Notes: generated from the letters alone by a model not told the origin. DNA of 64,000 bases from Pseudomonas sp. NBRC 111124 (GCF_001320245.1 NZ_BCBA01000043.1:62001-126000), one strand, 5' to 3'; shown: positions 33,986-43,217, counted from the stretch's first letter. Numbers and translations are program-made.

Positions 33986-34771
33986 ATGAACGCCATCGCC
34001 CATGCTCCAACCACCAGCGCCAGCACTGGCGCCGTGACCATTCGCGGCCTACGCAAGGCCTACCCGCTCAAGGGCAAGCCGGTGACGGTGCTCGAGGGCA
34101 TCGACCTGGACATCCGCCCGGGGGAATTTGTCAGCATTGTCGGCGCCAGCGGCTGCGGCAAATCGACATTGCTGCGCTTGATCGTCGGGCTGGACCAGGA
34201 CTACCAGGGGCAGATCCTGCTAGACCAGGAAACCGTGCACGGGCCAGGCCTTGAGCGCGGTATCGTGTTCCAGGACCACCGCCTGTTCCCATGGATGACC
34301 CTGCAGCAGAACATTGCCCTGGCCTTGAAGAACCATGCGCTGCCAGCAGCCGAGAAGTACCGCCTGGTGGCCGAACATATCGCCCTGGTAGGCCTGCACG
34401 GCTACGAGCAGGCCTACCCGCACCAGCTCTCGGGCGGCATGGCCCAACGCGCGGCGATTGCCCGGGCGCTGGTGAACAAGCCCAAGGTGCTGTTGCTGGA
34501 CGAACCGCTGGGGGCGCTGGATGCCCTGACCCGGGTTCGCCTGCAACAGGAGTTGCAGCGCATCTGGGTGCAAGAGCGCTGCACGGTAATCATGGTGACC
34601 CATGACATCGAGGAAGCGCTGTACCTTGGCGACCGGGTGATCGTGATGGATGCACACCCAGGGCGGATTCGGGAGGACCTGCGAATCGATCTTCCACACC
34701 CGCGCCAGCGTGAGAGTGAGCGGTTGAGCGGTTACAAGCAGAGGTTGTTGAAAGAGTTGCTCGGTGAATGA
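33986..34771 (+). CDS. SsuB/TauB-type ABC importer ATPase
   Basis: 261 aa. Walker A GASGCGKSTLL, Q-loop GIVFQDHRLFPW, signature QLSGGMAQRAAIARAL, Walker B VLLLDEPLGALDALTR and H-loop MVTHDIEEALYLGDRVIVM are all intact and typical of NitT/TauT-family ATPases. Start MNAIAHAP is 11 bases after the permease stop; the 97-residue upstream frame is read-through of the permease region. Last gene of the sulfur locus. Confidence 0.92.
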   Translation: MNAIAHAPTTSASTGAVTIRGLRKAYPLKGKPVTVLEGIDLDIRPGEFVSIVGASGCGKSTLLRLIVGLDQDYQGQILLDQETVHGPGLERGIVFQDHRLFPWMTLQQNIALALKNHALPAAEKYRLVAEHIALVGLHGYEQAYPHQLSGGMAQRAAIARALVNKPKVLLLDEPLGALDALTRVRLQQELQRIWVQERCTVIMVTHDIEEALYLGDRVIVMDAHPGRIREDLRIDLPHPRQRESERLSGYKQRLLKELLGE

Positions 34772-35065
34772 ATAGATACCCCTTCCACGCACCTGGCTTT
34801 TCCTCCTGTTCCACCGGTGCCACCGACTGCGCCGGCCCAGCTTCCCAGCCCTCTCCATTGACCCGTTATAGGGTGCGGTAAACCCGAACCTGGGCACCCT
34901 GAGCTGTTGCACAGAAACATGACAATGGCCATTGCATCCACGGCTTGCACGGTTACGGCGAGCTGAAACAGGAAGCAGTGGCTTTCAATGAACATGGCCG
35001 CGTTACCCACGTTGTGGCGTCTTGCAGGCTTACAGCAATTCCTGTTCCAAACCGGGCGCCTCGAA
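34772..35065. other. Intergenic region between convergent genes
   Basis: About 294 bases. A weak stem GGGTGC (34,871-34,876) / GCACCC (34,894-34,899) is the only structure noticed. No gene or repeat could be supported. It marks the border between the sulfur locus and the unrelated genes to the right. Confidence 0.5.
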
Positions 35066-36823
35066 TCAGCGAATCAGGGCAGCGGCAGCCAGCCCAGTCG
35101 GGCCGGCGTAGATCTGCTTACCCGCGAACCAGGTCTGCTCTACCTGGGTGTCGCGCAGTGCTTCGGGTGGAACGGTCAACACATCGCGATCGAGAACGAT
35201 CATGTCGGCCAGCTTGCCGACCTTGAGTGAGCCCACCTGCTGGTCCAGGCGCATGGCCTTGGCGGAGTTGAGGGTGTAGGCCTGGAACATCTGCTCACGG
35301 TCGATGGCTTCGCCCGCGTTGAGCACGCCCTTCGGCCCCTTGCGGGTTACCGCCTGGTAAATGGCTTTCCACGGTTCCGGCGTGGTGATCGGCCAGTCGC
35401 TCGCGCCCGAAAGGGTCGCTCCCTGCTTGAGCAACGAGCGCGCCGGGTAGGTATGCATGAAGGCCATGGCGTCGACATAAGGCTTGACCAGCGTCATGTT
35501 CGATTCATCGGCCGCAGCCCAGTACAGCTGCATCGCTGCAATCACGTTCAACGCTTTGAAGCGTGGATAATCTTGCGGGCTGACCATCTGCAGGTGGGTG
35601 ATCGAGTGCGCGATACCGCTGTTGCGGTCACGGCGGGCCTGGGCGATGCCATTGAGCGCTTCACGCACCGCACGGTTGCCGATGGCATGCACGTGCACCA
35701 GCCAGCCACGGGCGTCGGCCGCGCTGACCAGTTCACCGAAGGTCGCCGGGTCCAGCAGCAGCTCGCCGCGCAGGCCCGAATTCTTGTAGGGTTCGAGCAT
35801 CGCTGCCGTTTGCGCGGGGGCTTCGGCCACGCCGTCGGCAAATACCTTGATGCCCGGTAACGTGAGGTTATGCACGCCGAGAAATTGCTGGCGTACCTTG
35901 TCCAGCTCATCCAGGTCCGACGGGCGCGCTTTGGCGTTGGCCATCAGCAGCGCCGCGACGTGGACGGTCAGCTCGCCCCGCTCGGAAAGGTCCTTGTACA
36001 CCGGCAGCAAGCCGAGCGAGTCGTTTTTCACGTCGGCCCCGGGCAGCTCGTTGGCCAGCGGATCCATCCAGCCGGTAATGCCCAGCGCCTTGTAGTAGTT
36101 CACCGCCAGGCGCCCTGCGGTCATCAGCACTTCATGGCTCAAGGGCGGCAGCAGGTCGGTGGCCGGGTAGTAACTGGCATCGGCAAGAAAGCCGTTGGGC
36201 GTGCCGTCGGGGTGCTGGCCGATGGTGTTGCGCGCGTCAGCCGGCAACGCGGCAATGGTGCTGGCATCGATCCCGGCGCGCTTGAGCATGGCCTGGTTGG
36301 CCCAGCCGGTGTGCATGTCGTTGGCGGCGAAAAGGATCGGCTGATCGGCCCATTCGCCATGGTTGAAGCGTTGCTCGAGCGCGGCGATGTCGTCCCAGTA
36401 GGTGCCTGGCAGGCCCCCGACAGAAAGGAACTCGCCACGCCGGGCTTTACCGTTGTCGCGCCACTCGCGCAGGCGCTGCTCCAGTGCATCGAGCGGAATC
36501 TGCTCGCCCGCGAGGTTGGCCAACTCCAGTTGCAGCCCACCCTTGATGGCATGGGAATGGGAATCGAGCATGCCCGGCATCAGCACCTTGCCGCCGAGGT
36601 CGATCACCTGGGTGGCATTGGTCTTCAGGCGCAGCACGTCCTGGTTGGAGCCCACTGCGACAATCTTCTCGCCTTCCACTGCGACGGCCTGCTGCAAGGG
36701 TTGGCCTGGCTCGGCGGTATAGACCTTGGCGTTGTGCAGGATCACATCCACTGCGGCCAAACCGGGTAGAGAGGTGCACGCGAGTCCCGCAGTGATCGCC
36801 ATGCTCAGGAGCTGCTTGTTCAT
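35066..36823 (-). CDS. Exported YtcJ-type amidohydrolase
   Basis: 585 aa. Signal peptide MNKQLLSMAITAGLACTSLPGLAA, so a periplasmic enzyme is expected. Amidohydrolase family 3 features are VIDLGGKVLMPGMLDSHSHAIKGG (metal-binding HSH), WLVHVHAIGNRAVREAL, GATLSGASDWPI and the C-terminal GSLKVGKLADMIVLDRD. Family members hydrolyse amide or formyl bonds; the substrate cannot be read from the sequence. The start at 36,823 is preferred because of the signal peptide and an upstream GAGG; the longer frame adds 30 basic residues. It follows the kinase-like gene on the same strand by 90 bases. Confidence 0.85.
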   Translation of the reverse strand: MNKQLLSMAITAGLACTSLPGLAAVDVILHNAKVYTAEPGQPLQQAVAVEGEKIVAVGSNQDVLRLKTNATQVIDLGGKVLMPGMLDSHSHAIKGGLQLELANLAGEQIPLDALEQRLREWRDNGKARRGEFLSVGGLPGTYWDDIAALEQRFNHGEWADQPILFAANDMHTGWANQAMLKRAGIDASTIAALPADARNTIGQHPDGTPNGFLADASYYPATDLLPPLSHEVLMTAGRLAVNYYKALGITGWMDPLANELPGADVKNDSLGLLPVYKDLSERGELTVHVAALLMANAKARPSDLDELDKVRQQFLGVHNLTLPGIKVFADGVAEAPAQTAAMLEPYKNSGLRGELLLDPATFGELVSAADARGWLVHVHAIGNRAVREALNGIAQARRDRNSGIAHSITHLQMVSPQDYPRFKALNVIAAMQLYWAAADESNMTLVKPYVDAMAFMHTYPARSLLKQGATLSGASDWPITTPEPWKAIYQAVTRKGPKGVLNAGEAIDREQMFQAYTLNSAKAMRLDQQVGSLKVGKLADMIVLDRDVLTVPPEALRDTQVEQTWFAGKQIYAGPTGLAAAALIR

Positions 36824-36913
36824 TCGATGCCTCGTTCTTGTTTTGATCGAGGCGCAGCCTAGCCAAGCCGCCAGGCCGGTTAAACGGGGCGGCAGGCACA
36901 ACTTTTTTTGCAA

Positions 36914-37552
36914 TCAGGAAAGAATCGCCGAAGGGCGCAGCAGCTGAAGCACGCGCTGGATTTCGCCGACCACCTGGCTCGTCGCGTCGGCGATTGTGCC
37001 TTCATTGCGGCACAGCACCCAGCCGTGATCGGCAACCGCCCGTTCGAAGGCTTGGGTACAGGCGATCTGCTCAGCCAGCTTGTGGATGACCGTACTGCCC
37101 AGCCCGCGGTTACGAGCCGCCGCCCTTGCCCACGACGTTTCAGGCGAGGTGACCACCCCGACATGCAGGTCTGGCACTTGCACGTCGCGCTCGTGGTTCA
37201 TCTGCAGAATGTCGACAAACGGGACTGACCGGCGAAACGCGGCATCGGAGGGGTACCAGCGATCGATCAGGATGATGCTGTCCGCGGGTTGCCTGGGCAG
37301 CACATTGCGGGAAATCCAGGCGCGGCTATCGGCTAGGCGCGCACAGACCTTCAACTCCAGATCCCGACAGGGGTTTCTCACCAGCTGGTTGACCAGTGCC
37401 ATGGTTTCCCCTCTGAAGGGGTCGCTCTTTTTCTCGCACAGCCGGATCACCTTTTTGTTGTCTGCCCTCAAGGCGTGGGTAACGGCCTCCAGCAGCGTGG
37501 TCTTGCCGGTGCCCTTCGGGCCATCTAGCGCAACAAATAGCGGACGGTTCAT
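36914..37552 (-). CDS. Thymidylate-kinase-like P-loop nucleotide kinase
   Basis: 212 aa from MNRPLF. Walker A GPKGTGKTTLLEAV, then the dTMP-kinase-like DRWYPSDAAFRRSVPFVDI block and a lid-like RAAARNRGLGSTVIHKL. A longer frame starting 21 residues upstream lacks a clear RBS. True bacterial Tmk keeps a DRY/DRF and a defined lid; the divergence here and the isolated location suggest a specialised or mobile-derived deoxynucleoside or NTP kinase. Function uncertain. Confidence 0.65.
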   Translation of the reverse strand: MNRPLFVALDGPKGTGKTTLLEAVTHALRADNKKVIRLCEKKSDPFRGETMALVNQLVRNPCRDLELKVCARLADSRAWISRNVLPRQPADSIILIDRWYPSDAAFRRSVPFVDILQMNHERDVQVPDLHVGVVTSPETSWARAAARNRGLGSTVIHKLAEQIACTQAFERAVADHGWVLCRNEGTIADATSQVVGEIQRVLQLLRPSAILS

Positions 37553-37636
37553 TTCAGTACTGCTTGCACGTTGACTGGATATCGAGACGACCATGATGCA
37601 CGGAAAGAGGGCCACGGTCTCGCCCGTCAGCTTAAT

Positions 37637-37683
37637 GGCCGTTTACGGGCAGGAGTACATGTGTACTCCACCCGTATTTGGCC
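37637..37683. repeat. Nested palindrome
   Basis: Concentric inverted repeats: GGCC at 37,637 and 37,680, ACGGG/CCCGT at 37,645 and 37,671, and GGAGTACA-TG-TGTACTCC at 37,652-37,669. The whole can fold into a long hairpin between the SDR stop and the kinase start, both on the minus strand. Probable terminator of the SDR transcript or a regulatory structure. Confidence 0.55.
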
Positions 37684-37693
37684 GTCATGATGC

Positions 37694-38446
37694 TCAGACC
37701 TGCGCCTGGCCACCATCCACGAACAGCTCGGCACCGTTGACGAAACTGGAGTCATCGCTGGCCAGGAACACCGCCGCGTTGGCGATCTCGACCGGCTCGC
37801 CTACCCGTCCCAGTGGCACCTGAGCGGCCAGGTAATCCAGCAGGCCCTGCTGTTGCCCGGCATCCGGGCCGGCAAGGTCGACCAACCCTGGTGTACGCGT
37901 TGCGCCTGGGCTGAGGGTGTTGACCCGGATTGCCCGATCCTTCAGGTCCAGGATCCAGCTACGGGCAAAGGCCCGCACGGCGGCCTTGGACGCCGAATAC
38001 ACGCTGAACGCCGCAGTGCCGGAGCTGCCGGCCGTGGAGCCGGTCAGAATGATCGAGGCGTTCTGCGCCAGCAGCGGCAGTGCCTTCTGCACCGTGAACA
38101 GCACGCCCTTCACGTTACGGTCGAAGGTGTCGTCATAGTGGGCCTCGGTGATGTCGCCCAAAGGCAGCATGGAGCCACCCCCAGCGTTGGCGAACAGCAC
38201 ATCCAGGCGCCCCTTTTCCTTGCCGATGCGGGCATACAGTTCATCCAGCTGCTCCAGCCGGGTGGAGTCGACCGCTATACCGGTGGCATTGCCAACCAGC
38301 GCCACGGCTTTGTCCAGCTCAGCTTGACGGCGCCCGGTGATAAAGACATGGGCACCCTCCTCGGCAAAGCGTTTTGCCGTGGCCAGGCCGATGCCAGTGG
38401 TGCCGCCAGTGACCAGTGCGATCTTGCCTTCGAGTTTCTTGCTCAT
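37694..38446 (-). CDS. SDR-family NAD(P)-dependent oxidoreductase
   Basis: 250 aa classical short-chain dehydrogenase. TGGTTGIGLATA (TGxxxGxG), catalytic block SxYSASKAAVRAFARS with Ser upstream in ILTGSTAGSSG, and PGATRTPG after strand 6. GRR after strand 2 suggests NADP(H). Start MSKKLEGK. Divergent from a LysR regulator 104 bases away, which probably controls it. Substrate not identifiable. Confidence 0.88.
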   Translation of the reverse strand: MSKKLEGKIALVTGGTTGIGLATAKRFAEEGAHVFITGRRQAELDKAVALVGNATGIAVDSTRLEQLDELYARIGKEKGRLDVLFANAGGGSMLPLGDITEAHYDDTFDRNVKGVLFTVQKALPLLAQNASIILTGSTAGSSGTAAFSVYSASKAAVRAFARSWILDLKDRAIRVNTLSPGATRTPGLVDLAGPDAGQQQGLLDYLAAQVPLGRVGEPVEIANAAVFLASDDSSFVNGAELFVDGGQAQV

Positions 38447-38507
38447 GGTGTTTCTCCGTTGAGGGGGTGAGTGGCTGTTGGGAGAAGCGTATCGACTGGC
38501 GGATGAT

Positions 38508-38528
38508 TTCAAAATAGAATCATTTGAA
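38508..38528. promoter_or_regulatory. Inverted repeat in the SDR/LysR divergent region
   Basis: TTCAAA-N9-TTTGAA, a 21-bp dyad of the size bound by LysR-type regulators, 22 bases before the lysR-type ATG at 38,550 and 62 bases upstream of the SDR ATG. Likely the regulator's operator. Confidence 0.5.
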
Positions 38529-38549
38529 AGCCATCATTGCAGAAATGAA

Positions 38550-39473
38550 ATGCCAAGAATCCCGGATTTCGAAGGCTTGGCGATGTTCGCCAAAGTGGCC
38601 GAAGAAGGCTCCTACGCCGCCGCCTCACGGGCCATGGGCGTTTCCGTGCCCACGGTTTCGCGTGCGGTCGCGCGCCTTGAAGCGCGCCTGGGGGCACGCC
38701 TGTTCAACCGCACCTCGCGCCAGCTCGCCCTGACCGAGTTCGGCCAGCGCATGGTCGAGCAAGCCGGTGCGCTGTATCGCCAGGCCGAAGAAATGGAAAG
38801 CGAGGCCCAGGAGCTGTCGGTGCAGCCACGTGGCCTGGTGCGCCTGGCCGTGCCGATGGCGTTCGGCTTGCGCTGGGTTGCGCCGCTGCTGCCCGAGCTC
38901 TTGGCGCAATACCCCGGCCTGGAACTCGACTTGCACCTGTCCGACGCTACCGTCGACCTGGTCGCGGAGGGTTTCGATGCCGCCTTGCGCATCGCCGCCC
39001 TGCCCGATTCATCGCTGGTGGCGCGGCGCATCTGTCCGGTTAGCCAGTTCTTGGTGGCGGCCCCCGCCTACCTTGCCCGCCATGGCCAGCCCACGCACCC
39101 GCGTGAGCTGGCCGACCACGCCTGCATGAGCTACGCCTATCGCGCCCGTAGCCAGGTGTGGCGCTTCAGCCACGCTGATGGCAGCGAGCACGACGTGGTG
39201 CCCCATGGGCCGCTGCGGGTGACCAACTCGGATGCGCTGATCGCGCCCTTGCTGGCAGGCATGGGGATTGCCGAATTACCGGAATTCATCGCTGCCCAAT
39301 ACCTGGCCGATGGCCGCCTTGCACAGCTGCTGCCCGAATGGCGAATGACCCAGGGCGGGCTGTACTTCGTGACCCCCTCCGCGCGCACACGGCCGCGCAA
39401 GGTCCAGGCACTGGCCGACTTCTTCGTCGAACGGTTGGCGAATCCGCAGTGGCAATTGCAGCCGTCCGGGTAG
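38550..39473 (+). CDS. LysR-family transcriptional regulator
   Basis: 307 aa. N-terminal winged HTH (LAMFAKVAEEGSYAAASRAMGVSVPTVSRAVARLEARLGARLFNRTSRQLALTEFG) and a substrate-binding domain with LRIAALPDSSLVARRICPVSQFLVAAPAYLARHGQP, the CrgA/DmlR-like subgroup. Start MPRIPDFE is chosen over a 24-residue extension that would cover the divergent operator. Probable regulator of the adjacent SDR. Confidence 0.88.
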   Translation: MPRIPDFEGLAMFAKVAEEGSYAAASRAMGVSVPTVSRAVARLEARLGARLFNRTSRQLALTEFGQRMVEQAGALYRQAEEMESEAQELSVQPRGLVRLAVPMAFGLRWVAPLLPELLAQYPGLELDLHLSDATVDLVAEGFDAALRIAALPDSSLVARRICPVSQFLVAAPAYLARHGQPTHPRELADHACMSYAYRARSQVWRFSHADGSEHDVVPHGPLRVTNSDALIAPLLAGMGIAELPEFIAAQYLADGRLAQLLPEWRMTQGGLYFVTPSARTRPRKVQALADFFVERLANPQWQLQPSG

Positions 39474-39536
39474 CGTCCGCGCTTTCTACGGTACTGTACG
39501 CGACGTGTTTCTCTCTCTTTCCCAGGCACGGGCCCA

Positions 39537-42077
39537 ATGACCACCCACCCCGAAATAAACCTGACCAACTGCGATCGCGAGCCGATCCAGGTTCCAGGCA
39601 GCATTCAACCCCACGGCTGCCTGCTCGCCTGCGATGCGTCAGCCACTGTGGTGCTGCGCCATTCGGTGAATCTGCCAGAGATGCTGGGCGTGACTGGCCA
39701 GATCAATGGCCAGAAGCTGCACGCCATGCTGGGTGATGAAGTGGCGCACACCCTGCGCAACGCCCTTGCCCGTACCCGTGAAGGCTCGCGGCCCTCGCAG
39801 ACGTTCAGCGTGCAGTTGCCTTCAGGCCAGGCATTCGATATCTCGGCCCATGTGTTCAAGGGCAGCGCAATCATCGAGTTCGAGCCCGCCGGCGCCAGCA
39901 TTGCCGAGCCCATCGAACTGACGCGCACGCTGATCGCCCAGCTGCGCGACGTCGACCAGCCCCACAAGCTGTTCCGCGACGCCGCCCGTTTCGTGCGGGC
40001 GGTGCTCGGTTATGACCGGGTGATGATCTACCAGCTGGGTAGCGACGGCGCCGGCAAGGTCGTGGCAGAAGCCAAGCGGGGTGACCTGGAAAGCTTCCTT
40101 GGCCAGTACTTCCCGGCCTCCGACATCCCCCAGCAGGCCCGCGCCCTGTACCTGCGCAACCCAATCCGGATCATTGCCGACGCCACGTTCAAGACCGTCG
40201 CCATCGACCCGGTACTGGACCCGTCAGGCGAACCCCTGGACCTCTCCTACGCCCACTTGCGCAGCGTCTCGCCGATCCATTGCGAATACCTGACCAACAT
40301 GGGCGTGGGCGCCTCGATGTCGATCTCGGTCATCGTCGATGGCGCGCTGTGGGGGCTGATCGCCTGCCACCATTACGCGCCGCGCACCCTGGCCATGGGG
40401 CAGCGGGTGGCCGCGCAAATGTTCGGCGAGTTCTTCTCGCTGCACATCGAAACCCTGCGAACCCGGCAGAACCTCGAAGCGGCCGTCAACGTGCACAAGG
40501 CACTGGACTCGCTGCTACGCGACGCCAGCCATGCCACCGACATCGAGGCGTTCTTCCATTCGCGCCTGGGCGAATTCCAGTCGCTGATCCCCTGCGACGG
40601 CATCGGCATGTCCATACAGGGGCGCTGGACCTCGACCGGTCTGACCCCGCCAAAAATGGCCATCCCTGACCTGCTGGGCCTGGCGCAAGGCGTCACCGAA
40701 GGCAAAACCTGGGCGTCCAACCGGCTGTCGATGGCGCACCCGGTGGCAAAGGACTACTCCACCGACGTCTCCGGCGTGCTGATCATCCCGATGTCGCAGC
40801 AGCCCAGGGATTACCTCATGCTGTTCCGTAAGGAAGTGGTCGAGACACTCGACTGGGCCGGCGACCCGAACAAGACCTACGACAGCGGCGCGCTGGGCGA
40901 CCGCCTGACGCCGCGCAAGAGCTTCGCGATCTGGAAAGAGACGGTGCGCCAGCAGTCACTGCCCTGGAACGAACAGGACCGGCAGTTCGGCGAGGCCATT
41001 CGCACAGCCATCGTCGAAGTGGCCTTGCACAACAGCGAACTGCTGGCCAACGAGCGCTCCAAGGCCGAAGTGCGCCAGCGCATCCTCAATGAAGAGCTCA
41101 ACCACCGGGTCAAGAACATCCTGTCGCCGATCGGTGCACTGGTGGCCCACCCGACGTCCGAGAGCCAGACGCTCAAGGACTATGTGACCACGCTCAAAGG
41201 CCGCATCCACGCGCTGTCCCTGGCCCACGACCAGGTCGTGCGCGGCGACGGCGGCGGTCGCCTTGCGACGTTGCTCGAAGCCGAGCTATCGCCCTATCGC
41301 ACCTCGGCCGAGGCCATCGAGCTGGCCGGGCCGAATGTGATCCTCGACGCCCGCGCCTATTCGGTGATGGCCCTGGTGCTGCACGAACTGGCCACCAACG
41401 CGGCCAAGTACGGTGCGCTGTCGCAGGCCAGCGGCAGGCTCTGCGTGAGCTGGACAGTGGACGCGGGCAATGCCTGTGACATCATCTGGCGCGAAAGCAA
41501 CGGACCAACGGTTCGCCCGCCAAGCCGCAGTGGCTTCGGTACGGTGCTGATCGACCGCAGCATCCCCTTCGACCTGGGCGGCACCAGTTGCGTCGAATAC
41601 CTGCCCGAGGGGCTTCGGGGTTTGCTCAGAATCCCCGCCAGGCATCTCTCGGTGGCTGCGGCGCCAGAAGCGCCAAGCCCTGCCACGGCATTGGCGCAGC
41701 CGAGCAACCTGCCGGCTGCGCGCACGGATGCCTGTGTGCTGATTCTCGAGGACCAACTGGTGATTGCCGTGGGGCTGGAGCAGATACTCAACGACGCCCG
41801 GGTCACCGATGTCATCACGGCCGGCTCCGAGGATGAAGCCATGAGGCTGCTGGGTATCCGCAGGCCAGATGCCGCGATTCTGGATATCAACCTGGGCACC
41901 GGCACTTCGATGTGCGTGGCCGATGAACTGGTGCGGCGCGGTATTCCGTTCCTGTTCGCCACCGGGTATGGCGATGGCGTCAACATTGCGCAGCATCTGC
42001 AGCAGGTGACGGTAATCCGCAAGCCCTACGATGCCAATACCATTCTGGCCAACCTGCACACTCTGCTGCAGCCTTGA
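39537..42077 (+). CDS. bphP: Bacteriophytochrome hybrid histidine kinase (PAS-GAF-PHY-HWE kinase-receiver)
   Basis: 846 aa red/far-red photoreceptor. The biliverdin-binding Cys is C12 (NLTNCDREPIQVPG). The GAF domain has PASDIPQQARALYLRNPIRIIAD and SPIHCEYLTNMGV, and the PHY tongue PRKSFAIWKE is present. The kinase region is of the HisKA_2/HWE type (ILNEELNHRVKNILSPI, His near 523; LHELATNAAKYGALS). A C-terminal receiver follows, with phosphoacceptor D783 in AILDINLGTG. No heme oxygenase gene (bphO) is adjacent, unlike many Pseudomonas bphP loci, so biliverdin must come from elsewhere. This order matches the second, HWE-type phytochrome known in plant-associated pseudomonads. Confidence 0.93.
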   Translation: MTTHPEINLTNCDREPIQVPGSIQPHGCLLACDASATVVLRHSVNLPEMLGVTGQINGQKLHAMLGDEVAHTLRNALARTREGSRPSQTFSVQLPSGQAFDISAHVFKGSAIIEFEPAGASIAEPIELTRTLIAQLRDVDQPHKLFRDAARFVRAVLGYDRVMIYQLGSDGAGKVVAEAKRGDLESFLGQYFPASDIPQQARALYLRNPIRIIADATFKTVAIDPVLDPSGEPLDLSYAHLRSVSPIHCEYLTNMGVGASMSISVIVDGALWGLIACHHYAPRTLAMGQRVAAQMFGEFFSLHIETLRTRQNLEAAVNVHKALDSLLRDASHATDIEAFFHSRLGEFQSLIPCDGIGMSIQGRWTSTGLTPPKMAIPDLLGLAQGVTEGKTWASNRLSMAHPVAKDYSTDVSGVLIIPMSQQPRDYLMLFRKEVVETLDWAGDPNKTYDSGALGDRLTPRKSFAIWKETVRQQSLPWNEQDRQFGEAIRTAIVEVALHNSELLANERSKAEVRQRILNEELNHRVKNILSPIGALVAHPTSESQTLKDYVTTLKGRIHALSLAHDQVVRGDGGGRLATLLEAELSPYRTSAEAIELAGPNVILDARAYSVMALVLHELATNAAKYGALSQASGRLCVSWTVDAGNACDIIWRESNGPTVRPPSRSGFGTVLIDRSIPFDLGGTSCVEYLPEGLRGLLRIPARHLSVAAAPEAPSPATALAQPSNLPAARTDACVLILEDQLVIAVGLEQILNDARVTDVITAGSEDEAMRLLGIRRPDAAILDINLGTGTSMCVADELVRRGIPFLFATGYGDGVNIAQHLQQVTVIRKPYDANTILANLHTLLQP

Positions 42078-42156
42078 TCACCGGGCAATGAACGCCGAGA
42101 ACGCCAGGTTGGCGGCGAGTCTGCGCCTGCCGCAGGCCCACTGTGTGCGCAGCCGC

Positions 42157-43098
42157 TTAGCCCAACGGCGTTCCGCTGCGGCGGATCATTTGCGGGGTCT
42201 GGCCAATCGTACGCAGGAACGCCCGCCTCATCCGTTCCCGGTCGGCAAAGCCTGCCTCCCTGGCTACAACCTCAATAGAATGCCCGCTGTCTTCGAGCAG
42301 CATCCGCGCCGCCTCGACCCGCAAGTGCTCCACCGCCTTGGCCGGCGACTGGCCCGTTTCCGCGGTGAATGCGCGGCTGAACTGCCTGGGGCTCAGGTGC
42401 GAGACCTCGGCCAGCTCCTCTACGCTCAAGGTGCTCCTCAGGTTGCGCCGGGCGTAATCCAGTGCCTTCTGGATACGATCGGACTTCGGTTCGAGGTCCA
42501 GCAGCACCGAGAACTGCGACTGCCCGCCGGCGCGGCGGTGATAAACCACCAGTTTGCGCGCAACGACCCTGGCGGTTTCCAGGCCATGGTCCTTCTCGAT
42601 CATGGCCAGCGCCAGGTCGATGCTTGCGGTCATGCCTGCTGAGGTCCACACCGGGCCGTCGATGATGTAGATCCGGTCCGGCTCGACCTTGACCTTGGGG
42701 TAGCGCTCCTGCAGTTGCTTGGCAAACAGCCAATGGGTGGTTGCCCGCCGGCCATCGAGCACACCGCTTTCTGCGAGGACGAAGGCGCCGACACACGGCG
42801 CGGCAACCCGGCGAGCGGTCTGCATCGACGCGCGCACGAAACTGGCAAGGCCGGCCGTGACCGGCATCACCGATGTCCCGGAGCCGAACATCACGGTATC
42901 GAACACCTGACCGCTGACGAAAGCGCGGGTGTCAACGCGAAAACCCGCCGAAGACATGACCAGCCCGCCCTCCTCCGACAGCAGTGTGACTTCATAGGCA
43001 GGCTTGCCCAAGGTCAGGTTGGCGATCTCGAATGCCGTGATCGCCGTAAGCCCCATCAGCTGAAAGCCAGGAAGGACCACAAAACCGAGGGTGTGCAT
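42157..43098 (-). CDS. GlxA-family transcriptional regulator (DJ-1/PfpI + AraC HTH)
   Basis: 313 aa. N-terminal DJ-1/PfpI-like domain (about 1-185) with the Cys elbow AAPCVGAFVLAESG, then a C-terminal AraC-type double HTH (STLSVEELAEVSHLSPRQFSRAFTAETGQSPAKAVEHLRVEAARMLLE ... EVVAREAGFADRERMRRAFLRTIGQTP). Divergent from the SDR/efflux genes that start at 43,218, which it probably regulates. Confidence 0.9.
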   Translation of the reverse strand: MHTLGFVVLPGFQLMGLTAITAFEIANLTLGKPAYEVTLLSEEGGLVMSSAGFRVDTRAFVSGQVFDTVMFGSGTSVMPVTAGLASFVRASMQTARRVAAPCVGAFVLAESGVLDGRRATTHWLFAKQLQERYPKVKVEPDRIYIIDGPVWTSAGMTASIDLALAMIEKDHGLETARVVARKLVVYHRRAGGQSQFSVLLDLEPKSDRIQKALDYARRNLRSTLSVEELAEVSHLSPRQFSRAFTAETGQSPAKAVEHLRVEAARMLLEDSGHSIEVVAREAGFADRERMRRAFLRTIGQTPQMIRRSGTPLG

Positions 43099-43122
43099 CG
43101 CAATTCACCATGTCCTAAAAGG

Positions 43123-43136
43123 TGTCTTATATGACA
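43123..43136. promoter_or_regulatory. Candidate operator between glxA-type regulator and SDR
   Basis: TGTCTTATATGACA, with TGTC/GACA arms in an otherwise GC-rich region between divergent genes. It could be a regulator site or overlap a -10 box; the assignment is tentative. Confidence 0.35.
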
Positions 43137-43217
43137 TTTAAGGCATGATCACAAGGCCATAGGATGTCTTCCATACCCGGCGCACAACCCGTGTACGGGC
43201 AACCCCTGGAGACAGCC

